Source of the DNA: Massilia sp. Se16.2.3
GTDB lineage: Bacteria; Pseudomonadota; Gammaproteobacteria; Burkholderiales; Burkholderiaceae_D
DNA length: 64,000 bases
Assembly (NCBI RefSeq): GCF_014171595.1
Contig: NZ_CP050451.1
Coordinates: forward strand, 4,650,001-4,714,000
Direction of reading: 5' to 3'
Shown: piece by piece, positions 31,209 to 40,749 of the stretch
Position numbering within the stretch: position 1 is the stretch's first letter
How the letters are laid out: each line of letters starts with the position of its first letter
Position numbers and translations under genes: made by a program
The notes under the pieces: model-generated
Databases searched by the model: none
What the model was told of the DNA's origin: nothing
What the model saw: only the letters and a program-made list of their open reading frames with translations

Positions 31209-31813
31209 CGCGGGGCACGCCGCCGCTGCGGGCGGTCGGGGCACGGTAGGGGGACGCCCCGCGCCCTGCCCCGTACTGCGCCGCCGGACGACGCCTGCGC
31301 CGCTGCCAGGCTGCTGGTATCCTTGCTGCCGGTAAACGCGCTGCCCGTGTGCCCTGCCGGTGTCGCCGCTGCCGCGCTTCCGACCCTGCTCCTGCCCGCC
31401 GCTGCAGGGTGCCCCGCGTAGGAGTACGCCGTTGAGCGCCCGCCCCACCCGGAAGTCGGGCACGCGCTAACAGTATTGGACACCGCTGCGTGGCATTTTG
31501 TGCCATGCCAGCCACGCACTCCTCGGCGCCATGGCCCGCCCAGGGCAACAGGATGCAGCCTCGGGCACCCGGCGACGCCCCGCACCGGTCAGACGATTCC
31601 TACAGTCCTACCTACTCTCCTACCTACACATTCAGGCATTGCTGATACCAATGCCGAACTCGTGTTGGCATACTGAATTCAGCGTATCGACTTGCTTGCG
31701 ATCTAATTTCTCTCCGTAAGCCAAGCCTGCCGCTTGATGAATCCTATTGAAGCACCCGGTAGCGGCTCCCATCCGAGGGTTGCACCAGACAGATTTCTTC
31801 ACTGGAGAAGAGC
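31209..31813. other. 605-bp gene-free region before the Crp/Fnr gene
   Basis: The first 270 bp are GC-rich with poor codon character in all frames; the last 150 bp are more AT-rich and probably hold the promoter of the Crp/Fnr gene. An imperfect dyad ATGCCGAAC...GTTGGCAT lies near 31651-31671. No recognised gene, terminator with T run, or repeat shared with the rest of the window. Confidence 0.4.
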
Positions 31814-32668
31814 ATGCAGTCCCAGCAAACGCCAGAACAACGCAACGCCTCGTCGACCATGCATTCCACTCCGATGGAAGCCGGCCGCCAACGCCAGGGC
31901 CGCCTGTGGTCCAACCTGAAAGAAGTCTGCGACCTGCTCCATATTCCGGCCGCCGTTTCGATCAATTCCGAAGAGCTCCTGTTCCAGCACGTGCAGTTCA
32001 AGACGGGCCAGCGCGTGCACACCATCGGCCAGGCCTTCGACACCCTGTACATCGTCAACTCCGGCTTCCTGAAAACGGTGCTGATCGACGAATTCGGCAA
32101 CGAACAGGTGCTGAGCTTCCCCATGAAGGGCGACATGCTCGGCGTCGACGGCATCCACACCCGCCACTATGCTTCCGAGGCCGTGGCCCTGTCCGACTGC
32201 GACCTGATCCTGCTGCCGTTCAAGAAGCTGACCGCCCTCGGTCGCGTCCACATGGAGCTGGAAAACCTGATGTACGGCGTCATGAGCCGCGAACTGGTGC
32301 GGGAACAGGCCATGATCGGCATGCTCGGCGCCCTGTCGGCCGAGGCACGCGTGGCACGCTTCCTGGTCTCGCTGGCGGACCGCTTCGCCGCGATGGGTTA
32401 CTCGAGCAAGCTGTTCAACCTGCGCATGACGCGCCACGAGATCGGCAGCTACCTGGGCCTGACCCTGGAAACCGTCAGCCGTACCTTGTCGGCCTTCAAC
32501 GAAATCGGGCTGATCACGGTCGACCAGCGCACCATCGGCATCAAGGATGCGGAAGCACTGAAAACCCTGCGCCGCCTGCCACCTTCGCGCTCGCGCACCA
32601 AGGCGGCCAATGCCAAGAAGGCCGAGATGGACGCGGCCGGCGGCGACCAGGTACTGGCCACGGCCTGA
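31814..32668 (+). CDS. Crp/Fnr-family regulator without Fe-S cysteines
   Basis: 284 residues: cyclic-nucleotide-binding-type beta-roll (about 45-150; FKTGQRVHTIGQAFDTLYIVNSG), dimer helix and winged HTH (MTRHEIGSYLGLTLETVSRTLSAF). The recognition helix carries E-x2-SR (ETVSR), the FNR-type set that reads TTGAT half-sites. Yet only one cysteine lies in the N-terminal region (KEVCDLL) and one in the core (LSDCDL), so the CxxC-type ligand set of oxygen-sensing FNR is absent. The 40-residue N-terminal and basic 30-residue C-terminal extensions are low-complexity. GGAG precedes the ATG at good spacing. Ligand unknown. Confidence 0.9.
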   Translation: MQSQQTPEQRNASSTMHSTPMEAGRQRQGRLWSNLKEVCDLLHIPAAVSINSEELLFQHVQFKTGQRVHTIGQAFDTLYIVNSGFLKTVLIDEFGNEQVLSFPMKGDMLGVDGIHTRHYASEAVALSDCDLILLPFKKLTALGRVHMELENLMYGVMSRELVREQAMIGMLGALSAEARVARFLVSLADRFAAMGYSSKLFNLRMTRHEIGSYLGLTLETVSRTLSAFNEIGLITVDQRTIGIKDAEALKTLRRLPPSRSRTKAANAKKAEMDAAGGDQVLATA

Positions 32669-32702
32669 CCGGGGCAGCGCCGGGTTCGCCCGGCAGGCCG
32701 GA

Positions 32703-32757
32703 ACGGCTCCGGCATGGCGGTTTCAATCGAAGCCGCCCTGCCGGAGCCGTCGTTTTT
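32703..32757 (+). terminator. Terminator of the Crp/Fnr gene
   Basis: Long stem: ACGGCTCCGGCA-T-GGCGG (32703-32720) pairs with CCGCC-C-TGCCGGAGCCGT (32733-32750), followed by CGTTTTT. It separates the gene from the convergent secreted-protein gene. Confidence 0.9.
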
Positions 32758-32780
32758 GTCCGTGCCGCGTGGGAGCGGTT

Positions 32781-33773
32781 TTACCGCGGCTGCGCCGGCG
32801 CGCGCCCCGCCGTGGCCGCAGTGGCTGCGGGCGCGCCTGGCGGCAGACCGGCCAGGTGTTTCTGGACCGCCGTGCTGAACGCAGGCATGTCGAAGTGCTG
32901 CGGGTCGTCGTGCCCGTCAGCATAGGCTTGGTCGATCACCGCATGGAAGGCAGGAATAAGCCACACCCCGCTACGCGCGCTTGCCACCACATAGAGCAGC
33001 GCGAGCCGTTCATATTGCCGCGGCGTGAAGCCGGGCGTGGGCGCGTCGAGGTCGTTCGGCTCCTTGCCGGGCGCAGGGATCCTCGGCCTGCCGATCCGTG
33101 GCTGGATGTTTTCCACGCCGACGAACACACCTGCTTTCGCCGGCACATCGACGCAGGTTTCGAATTTCGTTGTCGCAATCGGGTCGGCAAAGTCGACCTC
33201 GGTGATCGAGTCCCCGACGCGGTTGGTGAAGGCATGCGCGATGCGATCGGGAGCCCGCTTTGGATGACCGAGAAAATCCTTGTTGGAAATCCAGCTGGCC
33301 TCGTCCCGGTTCGGCGGAAATTCGCCCTGGGTCGGACAGGCAGCCGAGCGCTTTTTCTTCGAACAATTCGGCGCGCTGGTATCGTGAATGATGAAGTAGT
33401 TCGCCTGTATCCGCCTGCCAAGGGGCCCGCCGAGGATGCCCGCCCCGGTGCCTTGCGCATCGAGCAGGGTTTGTACCGCACGGATATCCGGCGCGGGCGT
33501 GCCGGCCAGTTCCTTCAGGAAGGGCGTGATGGTCTCGCCGCCGATGCTGGCGCCGCGCTTCACCTCGCGCGTCAGGCAGGCGGCCTGCTGCGCCGGCGTT
33601 CCCGCGAAGCGTTTCGTGGCGGGGTCGAACTTGCACAAGCCGGCCCTTGCCTGCTGTGCATTGATGCCGGCCTTGAGATCGCATTTTTTTGCGGTCGACG
33701 CCGTGGCGTCGATTGCCAGCGCCAGTAGCGCCGCCGCGCCTGCGAGCCGCCCTATTCCCAGGATGCCTGCCAT
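32781..33773 (-). CDS. Secreted protein, possibly amidase-like
   Basis: 330 residues with signal peptide (MAGILGIGRLAGAAALLALAIDATA). The start at 33773 has GGAGG 4 bp upstream; the frame is open further upstream without a better start. Mature sequence begins with a cysteine-containing module (KKCDLKAG, LCKFDPATKRFAGTPAQQAACL), then QANYFIIHDTSAPNCS, reminiscent of the His-containing core strand of N-acetylmuramoyl-L-alanine amidases, then RIAHAFTNRVGDS, and a C-terminal domain ending in an Ala/Pro tail. Four to six cysteines suggest disulfides in the periplasm. The amidase idea is weak, based on one motif. It stands alone between convergent and same-strand neighbours. Confidence 0.72.
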   Translation of the reverse strand: MAGILGIGRLAGAAALLALAIDATASTAKKCDLKAGINAQQARAGLCKFDPATKRFAGTPAQQAACLTREVKRGASIGGETITPFLKELAGTPAPDIRAVQTLLDAQGTGAGILGGPLGRRIQANYFIIHDTSAPNCSKKKRSAACPTQGEFPPNRDEASWISNKDFLGHPKRAPDRIAHAFTNRVGDSITEVDFADPIATTKFETCVDVPAKAGVFVGVENIQPRIGRPRIPAPGKEPNDLDAPTPGFTPRQYERLALLYVVASARSGVWLIPAFHAVIDQAYADGHDDPQHFDMPAFSTAVQKHLAGLPPGAPAATAATAGRAPAQPR

Positions 33774-34094
33774 GTCGCCTCCCTGTGTCCGATCGGTGGA
33801 ATTCCTCTCCGCTCGGCTAGCCAGTGGATCGCGCGCCCGGCGGAACCTGCCAACGCTTGCTCGACTTCCATGGGCGAATACGGCTGCGTCTGCCCACCCG
33901 AGCAGTATAGCAGCGAGGCTTATCGAAAAGACCAGAGAACGAGCCCTGCCTGGCCCGAAAAAAGACAGATGGGCAGGCGCATGCATGCGCAGGCACCCTG
34001 CTGCGCCACGCCTGGCCGGCGAACCCGGGAACGGCTATCGCCACAGGGCAGCGTGCCGTGCCATGATTTTCCCGCCCGGCGGCGCTCCGCGCTT
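33774..34094. other. Intergenic region upstream of the secreted-protein gene (321 bp)
   Basis: No coding frame recognised. On the minus strand a TATACT hexamer (about 33907-33912) lies some 135 bp before the secreted-protein start and could be a -10 element; no convincing -35 is seen. Confidence 0.3.
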
Positions 34095-34900
34095 TTATTG
34101 ATCGCGCGACAGCACCCCGTTGTTCACCCGCACCGCATCGCCCACGCGGAAGCCGGGATCGTTGTCGTATTTCAGGGTTTGCGTGGCATTGTTCCCGCCG
34201 TAGCGCACGACCACCTCGTAGCGCTGGCTGCGGTGCGCATTGCGTTCGATGTTGCGGCCGACGATGCCGCCCCGACCGCGCCGGCCACCGTCGCCGCCGT
34301 ACGGCCGCTGCCGCTGCCGACCTGGTTGCCCAGCAGGGCACCGACCACAGCGCCGCCCGCCGTTCCCATCATGCCGGCCTCGCCTTGCACCTGGACGACG
34401 TTGACCGCCTCCACGGTTGCGCAATTGGTACAGTAACGCGCCGTCTGCGGCGTTGCGGTCGCGCGTTGCGCCGCCAGCTCGCGTCGCGTCGGCGGGGTCG
34501 CACCCCGCGTACCAACGGCTCGCGCAGGGTGGCGCTGACGAAACGCGGCCCCAGACGCAGGTCGGCACTGGCCGTGCCGCCATTCCTGATCCGGTCGTGC
34601 GCGCCGACCGTGTAGCTGCCGACGTAATGGCCGGGATCGAGCTCGGAGAGGCGCAGGTTGCGCGTGGCACCCTCGATTTTCACCGTCGCCTCGGCGCCGG
34701 ACGTGCCCACCAGATCGAAACGCAGCTCGACTCCGGGGGGCGATGCGCCCGACCTCGTCGACGCCGAAACCGCGGATCTCGGGCACCGGCAGCTGGTCGC
34801 GCGCGTGCTGCTGGGCCAGGGCCGGCAGCGGCGCCAGCGCCATCGGGCCGAGCGGAAGCAGCGCGCACAGCAGGCTGGACAGGATTGCACGACTTTTCAT
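34095..34900 (-). CDS. Glycine-zipper 2TM-type envelope protein (multiple frameshifts)
   Basis: Signal peptide MKSRAILSSLLCALLPLG with GGAGG just upstream of the ATG at 34900. A middle beta-rich part (VKIEGATRNLRLSELDPGHY, GSYTVGAHDRIRNGG) is followed by NCATVEAVNVVQVQGE and the glycine-zipper segment GMMGTAGGAVVGALLGNQVG, as in 17-kDa-surface-antigen-like proteins, then a C-terminal RYEVVVRYGG ... FRVGDAVRVNNG strand pair. Three frame changes, near 34740, 34508 and 34265, divide the gene; joined, it is about 268 residues. Likely outer-membrane or periplasmic. Either heavily error-affected sequence or a real pseudogene. Confidence 0.7.
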
Positions 34901-35041
34901 TATTTCCTCCAACACATAAGCCAGGTCCGGGAGGACCCCAATGAGAGGAAATTACGCCTGTAGGGTTGCGCTCACCGTGCGGGAACGTACCCTGCATGAC
35001 CGGCAGCGCCATGGCAGGCCGCTTCGCCCGCGTCCGCAACG

Positions 35042-35847
35042 CTACATCTGCCGGAACAGGTGGGCATAGACCGGGCTCACGCGCAGCTTCTCCGGCCGGT
35101 TGCGCACATTCAGCACCACCTTGCCCATGCTGTCGCGCGAGGCGGCAAGGACGTGGCGCAGGTTCACCACCGCGCTGCGGCTGATCTGGCAGAAGCATGC
35201 CGGATCGAGCTGGGGCAGCAGCTCTTTCAGCGGCAGGCGGATCAGCGCCTCGCCGTCGGCGGTGACGACGTTCACGTACTTGTCGAGCGCCTGGAAGAAC
35301 ACGACCTCGTCCACCGGAATCATGCGCACCAGGTTGCCGACGGCGGCGCGGATCGTCGTCAGCCGTGCCATTGCCGCCGGCGCCGGCAGCAGGGCCTGGA
35401 TCTGGGCGACCAGGCTGTCCAGCCCGCCAGCGTCCTGGCGCGCCGCCGGAGCCACCCGGCGCCCACCTCCAGGCGCGCACGCAGGCGCTCGACGGTGCGG
35501 GCCAGGCGCGCATCGTTGACGGGTTTCAGGATATAGTCCGCAGCGGCCTGCTCGAAGGCCTGCAGCGCGAATTCGTCATAGGCGGTGACGAACACCACCT
35601 GGGGGAACGGTGCCGGACCATCCCAGCGCTCGGCCAGCTCTTCGGCCGCCTCCAGCCCGCTCTGCCCGGGCATCTTGATGTCAAGGAAGAGCACATCGGG
35701 GCGCAGGGCCAGGGCCTGCTCGACCGCGGCCACACCGTTCGCGATCGTGGCGACGATCTCGAGTTCCGGCCAGAGCCGCTCGAGGCTGCGTGCGAGGATG
35801 GTGGCCAGGATGGGTTCGTCTTCGGCAATCAGGGCGCGGACATGCAT
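35042..35847 (-). CDS. LytTR-family response regulator (frameshifted)
   Basis: Receiver domain starting MHVRALIAEDEPILAT with phospho-acceptor Asp56 (VLFLDIKMPG), Thr/Lys motifs VFVTAYDEFAL and YILKPV, then a LytTR DNA-binding domain (PVDEVVFFQALDKYVNVVT, CFCQISRSAVVNLRHV, RVSPVYAHLFRQM). The domains are in two frames; the shift lies near 35455 in the linker (RARLEVGAG / APAARQDAGG). About 268 residues when joined. Its start overlaps the end of the upstream kinase gene by 19 bp, so kinase and regulator are coupled. Confidence 0.88.
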
Positions 35848-36953
35848 GAAGCCTCCAGTGGAAAACGCAGTTGGACAACCGTGCCCTGCCGGGCCGGCGT
35901 CAGCTCGACGCTCGCGCGCTCGCCATACAGCACTTGCAGGCGTTCGCGTGTGGTGTGGATGCCCACTCCGCCGCCACGATGGCTGCCGGCCTGCGCCGAC
36001 TGTTGCAGGCCGAGCCCGTTGTCGGAGACCGTCAAGGTCAGCAGGCCGTCCTGCGCCTCGGCCTGGATGCACACTTCGCCGCCGTCGATGCTGGGCTCCA
36101 GGCCATGCACGATGGCATTCTCGACCAGCGGCTGGAGCAGCAGCGGCGGCACCCGCACCGTGCGCAAGTCCGGGGGCAGCTCCGGGCGATAGGCCAGGCG
36201 CTCGCCCATGCGCACCCCCATCAACCCGAGATAGGCCTGCATCGCCGTGAATTCCGCTTCGAGCGTGGTGCTGTCGAGGCGCGACGCGCCCAGCGTGGCA
36301 CGCAGGAACTGGATCAACCCGTCGAGCATCACGCCGGCCCGCTCCGGGTCGAGCGCAATCAGGCCCTGCAGGTTGGCCAGCGTATTGAACAGCATGTGCG
36401 GCTCGATCTGGGCTTGCAGCAGGCGCAACTGGGCCTGTACCGCCTGGCGTTCGACGACCTCCGCGCGCAGGCGCGCTTCCTCGTGCTCGCGCCGGATGCG
36501 CACACTGCGATCGCGGTATTCGACGATCAGGACCATCGTGCACATGCCCAGGAAAGTGAACAGGATCATGCTGACGCGTCCGATCGACGGATACTCGGCC
36601 AGGGTCGGCAAACGGTCGTGCAGCACCGCGGCGCCGATGTGCATCCCGCTGAAATGGCCCAAGGCGGCCGCCGCCAGCATCACACCGAGGAAGGCGAGCC
36701 ACTGGTGCGCCCGCCGCTCGGAGGCCGGCCACACCAGCAGGCGGGCGAGGTCGACAATGGAAAAGGCGATCAGGCCGATACAGACCGAATAGACCAGCTG
36801 TCCATGCAGCATCTGCGGTTGGCCATTCGCCAGCGTGATCATGACGCCGGCGACCAGGCTGACCACCAGGCCGACGCGCAGGTCCGCCAGGAAGCGGCGC
36901 AGGAAGGACGGCGCCGGCAAGGCGCGCGCAGCGGGAAGGATGGTCATGGACAT
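35829..36953 (-). CDS. LytS-type sensor histidine kinase
   Basis: 374 residues. Four membrane helices in the first 145 residues (VVSLVAGVMITLA; LVYSVCIGLIAFSIV; FLGVMLAAAALGHF; MILFTFLGMCTMVLIV), a coiled stretch, then the His_kinase domain with His186 in QIEPHMLFNTLANLQ and a HATPase domain (PLVENAIVHGLEP; VSDNGLGLQ; GVGIHTTRERL). No extracellular sensor domain beyond the membrane part. The start at 36953 (MSMTILPAARAL) is the likely one; upstream open frame has no homology. It overlaps its LytTR regulator. Confidence 0.9.
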   Translation of the reverse strand: MSMTILPAARALPAPSFLRRFLADLRVGLVVSLVAGVMITLANGQPQMLHGQLVYSVCIGLIAFSIVDLARLLVWPASERRAHQWLAFLGVMLAAAALGHFSGMHIGAAVLHDRLPTLAEYPSIGRVSMILFTFLGMCTMVLIVEYRDRSVRIRREHEEARLRAEVVERQAVQAQLRLLQAQIEPHMLFNTLANLQGLIALDPERAGVMLDGLIQFLRATLGASRLDSTTLEAEFTAMQAYLGLMGVRMGERLAYRPELPPDLRTVRVPPLLLQPLVENAIVHGLEPSIDGGEVCIQAEAQDGLLTLTVSDNGLGLQQSAQAGSHRGGGVGIHTTRERLQVLYGERASVELTPARQGTVVQLRFPLEASCMSAP

Positions 36954-37023
36954 CGAATGCGTTTCCTGATTGGCAACGCAGCGATTGTGCCGCGCCCGGC
37001 AGGCGCCGGCAAGCCGGCTGCGA

Positions 37024-37037
37024 CGAAACCGGTTTCG
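37024..37037. promoter_or_regulatory. Palindrome upstream of the LytS-type kinase
   Basis: CGAAACCGGTTTCG is a perfect 14-bp palindrome 70 bp upstream of the kinase start. Two partial copies follow (GCGAAACGG at about 37044, GAAACCGG at about 37078). Such clustering suggests an operator, but no regulator is identified. Confidence 0.4.
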
Positions 37038-37128
37038 CGGGGTGCGAAACGGCTGGCACGCGGCGCGAGTCTGGTATGAAACCGGTGCGCAGCCAGCGCG
37101 CATCCGGGGCAAATGCGGCGCGGACGGC

Positions 37129-37778
37129 TCAGCGCACGCCGTGCACGGCTTCGCCCGAGGTCACGAAGATGGCGTCGCCCGGCTCGCGCGAAACCACATG
37201 CCCCCGGTGAACGAACCGAAGGACGGCAGGATCATGCGCCCCCTGCCGACCACGAAGCACGGCAGGCGCAGGGCGTCGAAGCGGGTCGCCAGCACCCAGG
37301 CCGGGTGCACGTGGCCGGTCAGCGCATAGCCGCCGCCATCGAGGTCGGGGTGGTGGCAGAAGTCGAAGGGGCCAATGCGGTGCGGCTCGTCCACGAGCTC
37401 GATGCCGAGCGCGGCGGCCGGGTCGCCCGCATGCTTGTCGTGGTTGCCGCGCACGAGCGTCAAGAGCAGCTCCGGGCGCGAGTGGCGCCAGGCCAGCATC
37501 GCCTGCTGGGTGCTCGACGCATGGGCCGCGCGCGCATGCAGGAAGTCGCCGAGGAACACGACGTGGCGGGCGCCATGCCGGTCGATCAATGCGCCAAGCC
37601 CGGCCAGGTTCTCTGTCGTCGTCCCGCGCGGCACGGGAATGCCCTGTGCACGGAAGGAGGCCGCCTTGCCGAAGTGGATGTCGGCAATGATCAGCATCGC
37701 CTGCGCCGGCCAGTACACGGCCTTTTCCGGCAACAGCAGCAGCGTTTCGCCTGCGACCTCGACAGCGTGAACACTCAT
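37129..37778 (-). CDS. pdeM: Ligase-associated metallophosphoesterase (PdeM-like; C-terminal frameshift)
   Basis: Calcineurin-like phosphoesterase of the ligase-associated DNA repair set. All metal motifs are visible: [28 protein letters not shown] and GHVHPA. As read, the frame stops at 37161 after [12 protein letters not shown]. One base missing near 37199-37202 (ATG-TGG) would give [18 protein letters not shown] and a stop at 37129-37131, which looks like the proper C-terminus (about 216 residues). The start overlaps the stop of the helicase gene by 4 bp (ATGA), so the two are coupled. Known members are DNA end-processing phosphodiesterases. Confidence 0.9.
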
Positions 37779-40273
37779 ACCGCGGCAGCTTTCTCCAGTT
37801 CCCTCACCATGCGGGCGACACGGTCGTTGAGCTTTTCGGTACTCACCTTTTCGCGGAAGCGCTCGACCATCAGCGCGAAACCGAAAGGCGTGGCGCGTTT
37901 CACCTCGCGGTAGGCCACTTTACGCGCATGCAGTTCCGATAGCGTGTCGCGCAGGCGCGTCAGTTCCAGTTCCTGCTCGAGCACTTCGCGCTGGGCTTGC
38001 GTGAGCAGCAGGTTGCCGGCGTCGTGCTTGCGGAAGACTTCGAAGAACAGCGAGGACGAGGCCTGCACTTGCCGGTTCGATTTCGGCTGGCCCGGATAAC
38101 CCTGGAATACCAGCCCGGCAATGCGCGCCACTTCGCGAAAGCGCTGCTGCGACAGCTGGGTCGCATTCAGGCTCTCGAGCACGTCTTCCAGCAGGCGCTC
38201 GGTCTCGAACAGCGGCACATCGACGCCAGTGGCGCCGGCAAATTCAGCCGCCCAATCCACCGGTTCCGCCGACATCAGCTCGAAACCATAATCGTTGATC
38301 GCAATCGAAAACGTGATCGGCTGGCGCCGCCCGACCCGGTAGGCGAACAGCGAGGCCAGGCCCATGTGCACCGAGCGCCCGGCGAACGGGTACACGAACA
38401 GGTGCCAGCCCTCGCGGCTTTTCATCGATTCCAGCACCAGGGTGTCGATCGTCGGTAGCGCCGACCATTTTTCCTGGATCTCCAGAAGCGGCCGGATCGC
38501 CTGCATCTCCGGGCCCTCGAAGCGTCCTTCCGCGGCTTGCCGCAGCTGCTCGAGCGCGGCGTGGGCCAGCTCCGAAGACATCGGCATCCTGGCGCCCTGC
38601 CAGCGCGCAATCGCGCCGCGCGAACCGGTGGCACGTTTCACGAAGGCCGTCATCTCGTGCACGCGGATGAATTCCAGGATGCGCCCGCCGAACAGGAAGT
38701 GGTCGCCCTGCTTCAGGCGCGAGATGAAGGACTCCTCCATGCTGCCGATGCGCCCGCCGCCCATGTACTTGATCTGGATCGTCGCGTCCGAGACGATGGT
38801 GCCGATGCCCATGCGGTGGCGGCGCCCAATCGCGGTATCGGGCACCCGGTACACGCCCTCCTCGTCGGGCAAGACGCGCCGGTATTCCGGATACACCGTC
38901 AGGCTCTGGCCGCCGCGCGCAACGAAGTCCAGCGCCCACTGCCATTCCTCTTCGCTCAGGTGGCGGTAGGACCAGGCGGTGCGCACCTCCTGGTAGAGCT
39001 CTTCGGAGCGGAAACCGCCCCCCAGCGCCACCGTCACCAGGTGCTGCACCAGCACGTCGAAGGGCTTGTTCGGCACGTAGCGACCCTCGATGCGGCGCTG
39101 CGCGACCGCCACCTTGGCGCCGGCCGCTTCCAGGATCTCCAGGCTGTTGGTGGGAACGAGGGTCACGCGCGAAACCCGCCCCGGCGCATGGCCGCTGCGC
39201 CCGGCCCGTTGCAAGAGGCGCGCGATGCCCTTCGCGCTGCCGACCTGCAGCACGCGCTCGACCGGCAGGAAGTCCACGCCCAGGTCGAGGCTGGCGGTAC
39301 AGATCACCGCTTTTAGTTCTCCCTTTTTCAGGCCCATCTCGACCCAGTCGCGCACCTCGCGCGCGAGCGAACCGTGGTGCAGCGCGATCACGCCGGCCCA
39401 GTCGGGACGGGCATCGAGGATGTTCTGGTACCAGATCTCCGACTGCGAGCGGGTATTGGTAAACACCAGTGTCGCGTCGTAGTGCTCGATCTCGTCGATG
39501 ACGGGTTTGAGCATCTGCATGCCCAGGTGGCCGCCCCAGGGGAAGCGCGCCACGTCCTTCGGGATCAGCGAATCGACGACGATCTGCTTGCGGGTGTCGC
39601 CTTCGACCAGCACGCCGCGCTCCTCGCCATTCTCCTCGCCCACGCCCAGCAGCACCTGGCGCGCCAGGTCGAGGTCGCCCATCGTCGCCGACACGCCCCA
39701 GACCACCAGTTCCGGGCGCCAGGCCCGCAGCCGCGCCAGCGCCAGCTGCACCTGCACGCCGCGCTTGCTGCCCATCAGTTCATGCCACTCGTCGATGACG
39801 ATCGTGTCCAGGTGCCTGAACTGCTCCTGGCTTGCGGCGTGGCTGAGCAGCAGCGACAGGCTCTCGGGTGTGGTGATCAGCGCCGTGGGCCAGCTGCGCG
39901 ACTGGCGCGCGCGCTCGGCCGAACCGGTGTCGCCGGTGCGCGCGCCGACCGTCCAGCCGGGCGCGAGTTCGGCGGCGGATTCTTCCAGCGCGCGCTGGGT
40001 GTCGGCCGCCAGCGCGCGCATCGGCGTGATCCACAACACGCGCATGCCGGAGAGGCGCCCTTTCGCCAGCGACCCGCGCTGCAATGCCGCGAACCAGACG
40101 GCAAAGGTCTTGCCGGCGCCGGTATTCGCATGCAGCAGGCCAGACTTGCCGGCCAGCGCCGCCTTCCACACTTCTTTCTGGAACGGAAAGGCCTTCCAGC
40201 CGCGCGCGGCGAACCAGTCCTTCACGACCGTTGGCGTGGGGCCGCTCGCCAGTTTGCTCGCTGGCGCCTTCAT
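37775..40273 (-). CDS. Ligase-associated DEXH-box helicase (Lhr-like)
   Basis: 832-residue superfamily 2 helicase of the short Lhr 'core' class that occurs with ATP-dependent ligase. Motif [14 protein letters not shown], Ia [37 protein letters not shown], then [14 protein letters not shown] (IV), [16 protein letters not shown] (V) and [12 protein letters not shown] (VI). The winged-helix and Lhr-specific C-terminal domain follow. 3'-5' ssDNA translocation and repair unwinding are known for the family. Intact. Overlaps pdeM by 4 bp; its ligase and exonuclease partners are encoded 2.5 kb upstream rather than adjacent. Confidence 0.95.
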   Translation of the reverse strand: MKAPASKLASGPTPTVVKDWFAARGWKAFPFQKEVWKAALAGKSGLLHANTGAGKTFAVWFAALQRGSLAKGRLSGMRVLWITPMRALAADTQRALEESAAELAPGWTVGARTGDTGSAERARQSRSWPTALITTPESLSLLLSHAASQEQFRHLDTIVIDEWHELMGSKRGVQVQLALARLRAWRPELVVWGVSATMGDLDLARQVLLGVGEENGEERGVLVEGDTRKQIVVDSLIPKDVARFPWGGHLGMQMLKPVIDEIEHYDATLVFTNTRSQSEIWYQNILDARPDWAGVIALHHGSLAREVRDWVEMGLKKGELKAVICTASLDLGVDFLPVERVLQVGSAKGIARLLQRAGRSGHAPGRVSRVTLVPTNSLEILEAAGAKVAVAQRRIEGRYVPNKPFDVLVQHLVTVALGGGFRSEELYQEVRTAWSYRHLSEEEWQWALDFVARGGQSLTVYPEYRRVLPDEEGVYRVPDTAIGRRHRMGIGTIVSDATIQIKYMGGGRIGSMEESFISRLKQGDHFLFGGRILEFIRVHEMTAFVKRATGSRGAIARWQGARMPMSSELAHAALEQLRQAAEGRFEGPEMQAIRPLLEIQEKWSALPTIDTLVLESMKSREGWHLFVYPFAGRSVHMGLASLFAYRVGRRQPITFSIAINDYGFELMSAEPVDWAAEFAGATGVDVPLFETERLLEDVLESLNATQLSQQRFREVARIAGLVFQGYPGQPKSNRQVQASSSLFFEVFRKHDAGNLLLTQAQREVLEQELELTRLRDTLSELHARKVAYREVKRATPFGFALMVERFREKVSTEKLNDRVARMVRELEKAAAV

Positions 40274-40749
40274 GCACCCGTGGCGGCCGGGATGGCACCT
40301 GCGTCGCGGCCGCCACGCCGCGGATTGACCGTGGCACCGGCCTGGTGGCCCGGTTTCGCCATACTGGAACGATCGCGCTTCAAGATTCAGGCCTCATGTT
40401 CAACTTCCCCTCGAAAAAGTGCACTGCCGTCCACTTGCGTGCCGTCGTGGCGGTTCGCGCTGCGATGCACGGCCTGCCTGTCCAGTTTAGCAAATGCCTT
40501 GCAGGCGAAGCGCCCCCCACCCTGCCCATGCCGCCGCGCCCCCGTTTGTTCCGCCAAAAGGGTTAGGTGATGCGGGACGATGGGTGTATTGTCGTTTTGA
40601 AGCCAGGGGTGAATGGGTTGTCGTTCTGGTTTTTCTCGAAAGCCGGTATGCGTGCATGTGCGCGGGCATCGGCGGGCAGGACTCCGTCCCGTGCAGCGTC
40701 GAGGCGGGTTTGTCTCGCCATGCAGCCCATCAACCAGGAGCCCAGCAAA
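40274..40749. other. Divergent gap between helicase and diguanylate cyclase genes (476 bp)
   Basis: No coding frame recognised on either strand and no repeat shared with the window. It must hold the promoters of both genes; I see no clear -35/-10 pair. Confidence 0.35.

Noticed and set aside
31123..31548. Minus-strand open frame of 141 codons in the gene-free gap
   Set aside because: Arg/Ala/Pro-rich, no ribosome site, overlaps the end of the response regulator gene, nothing recognisable.
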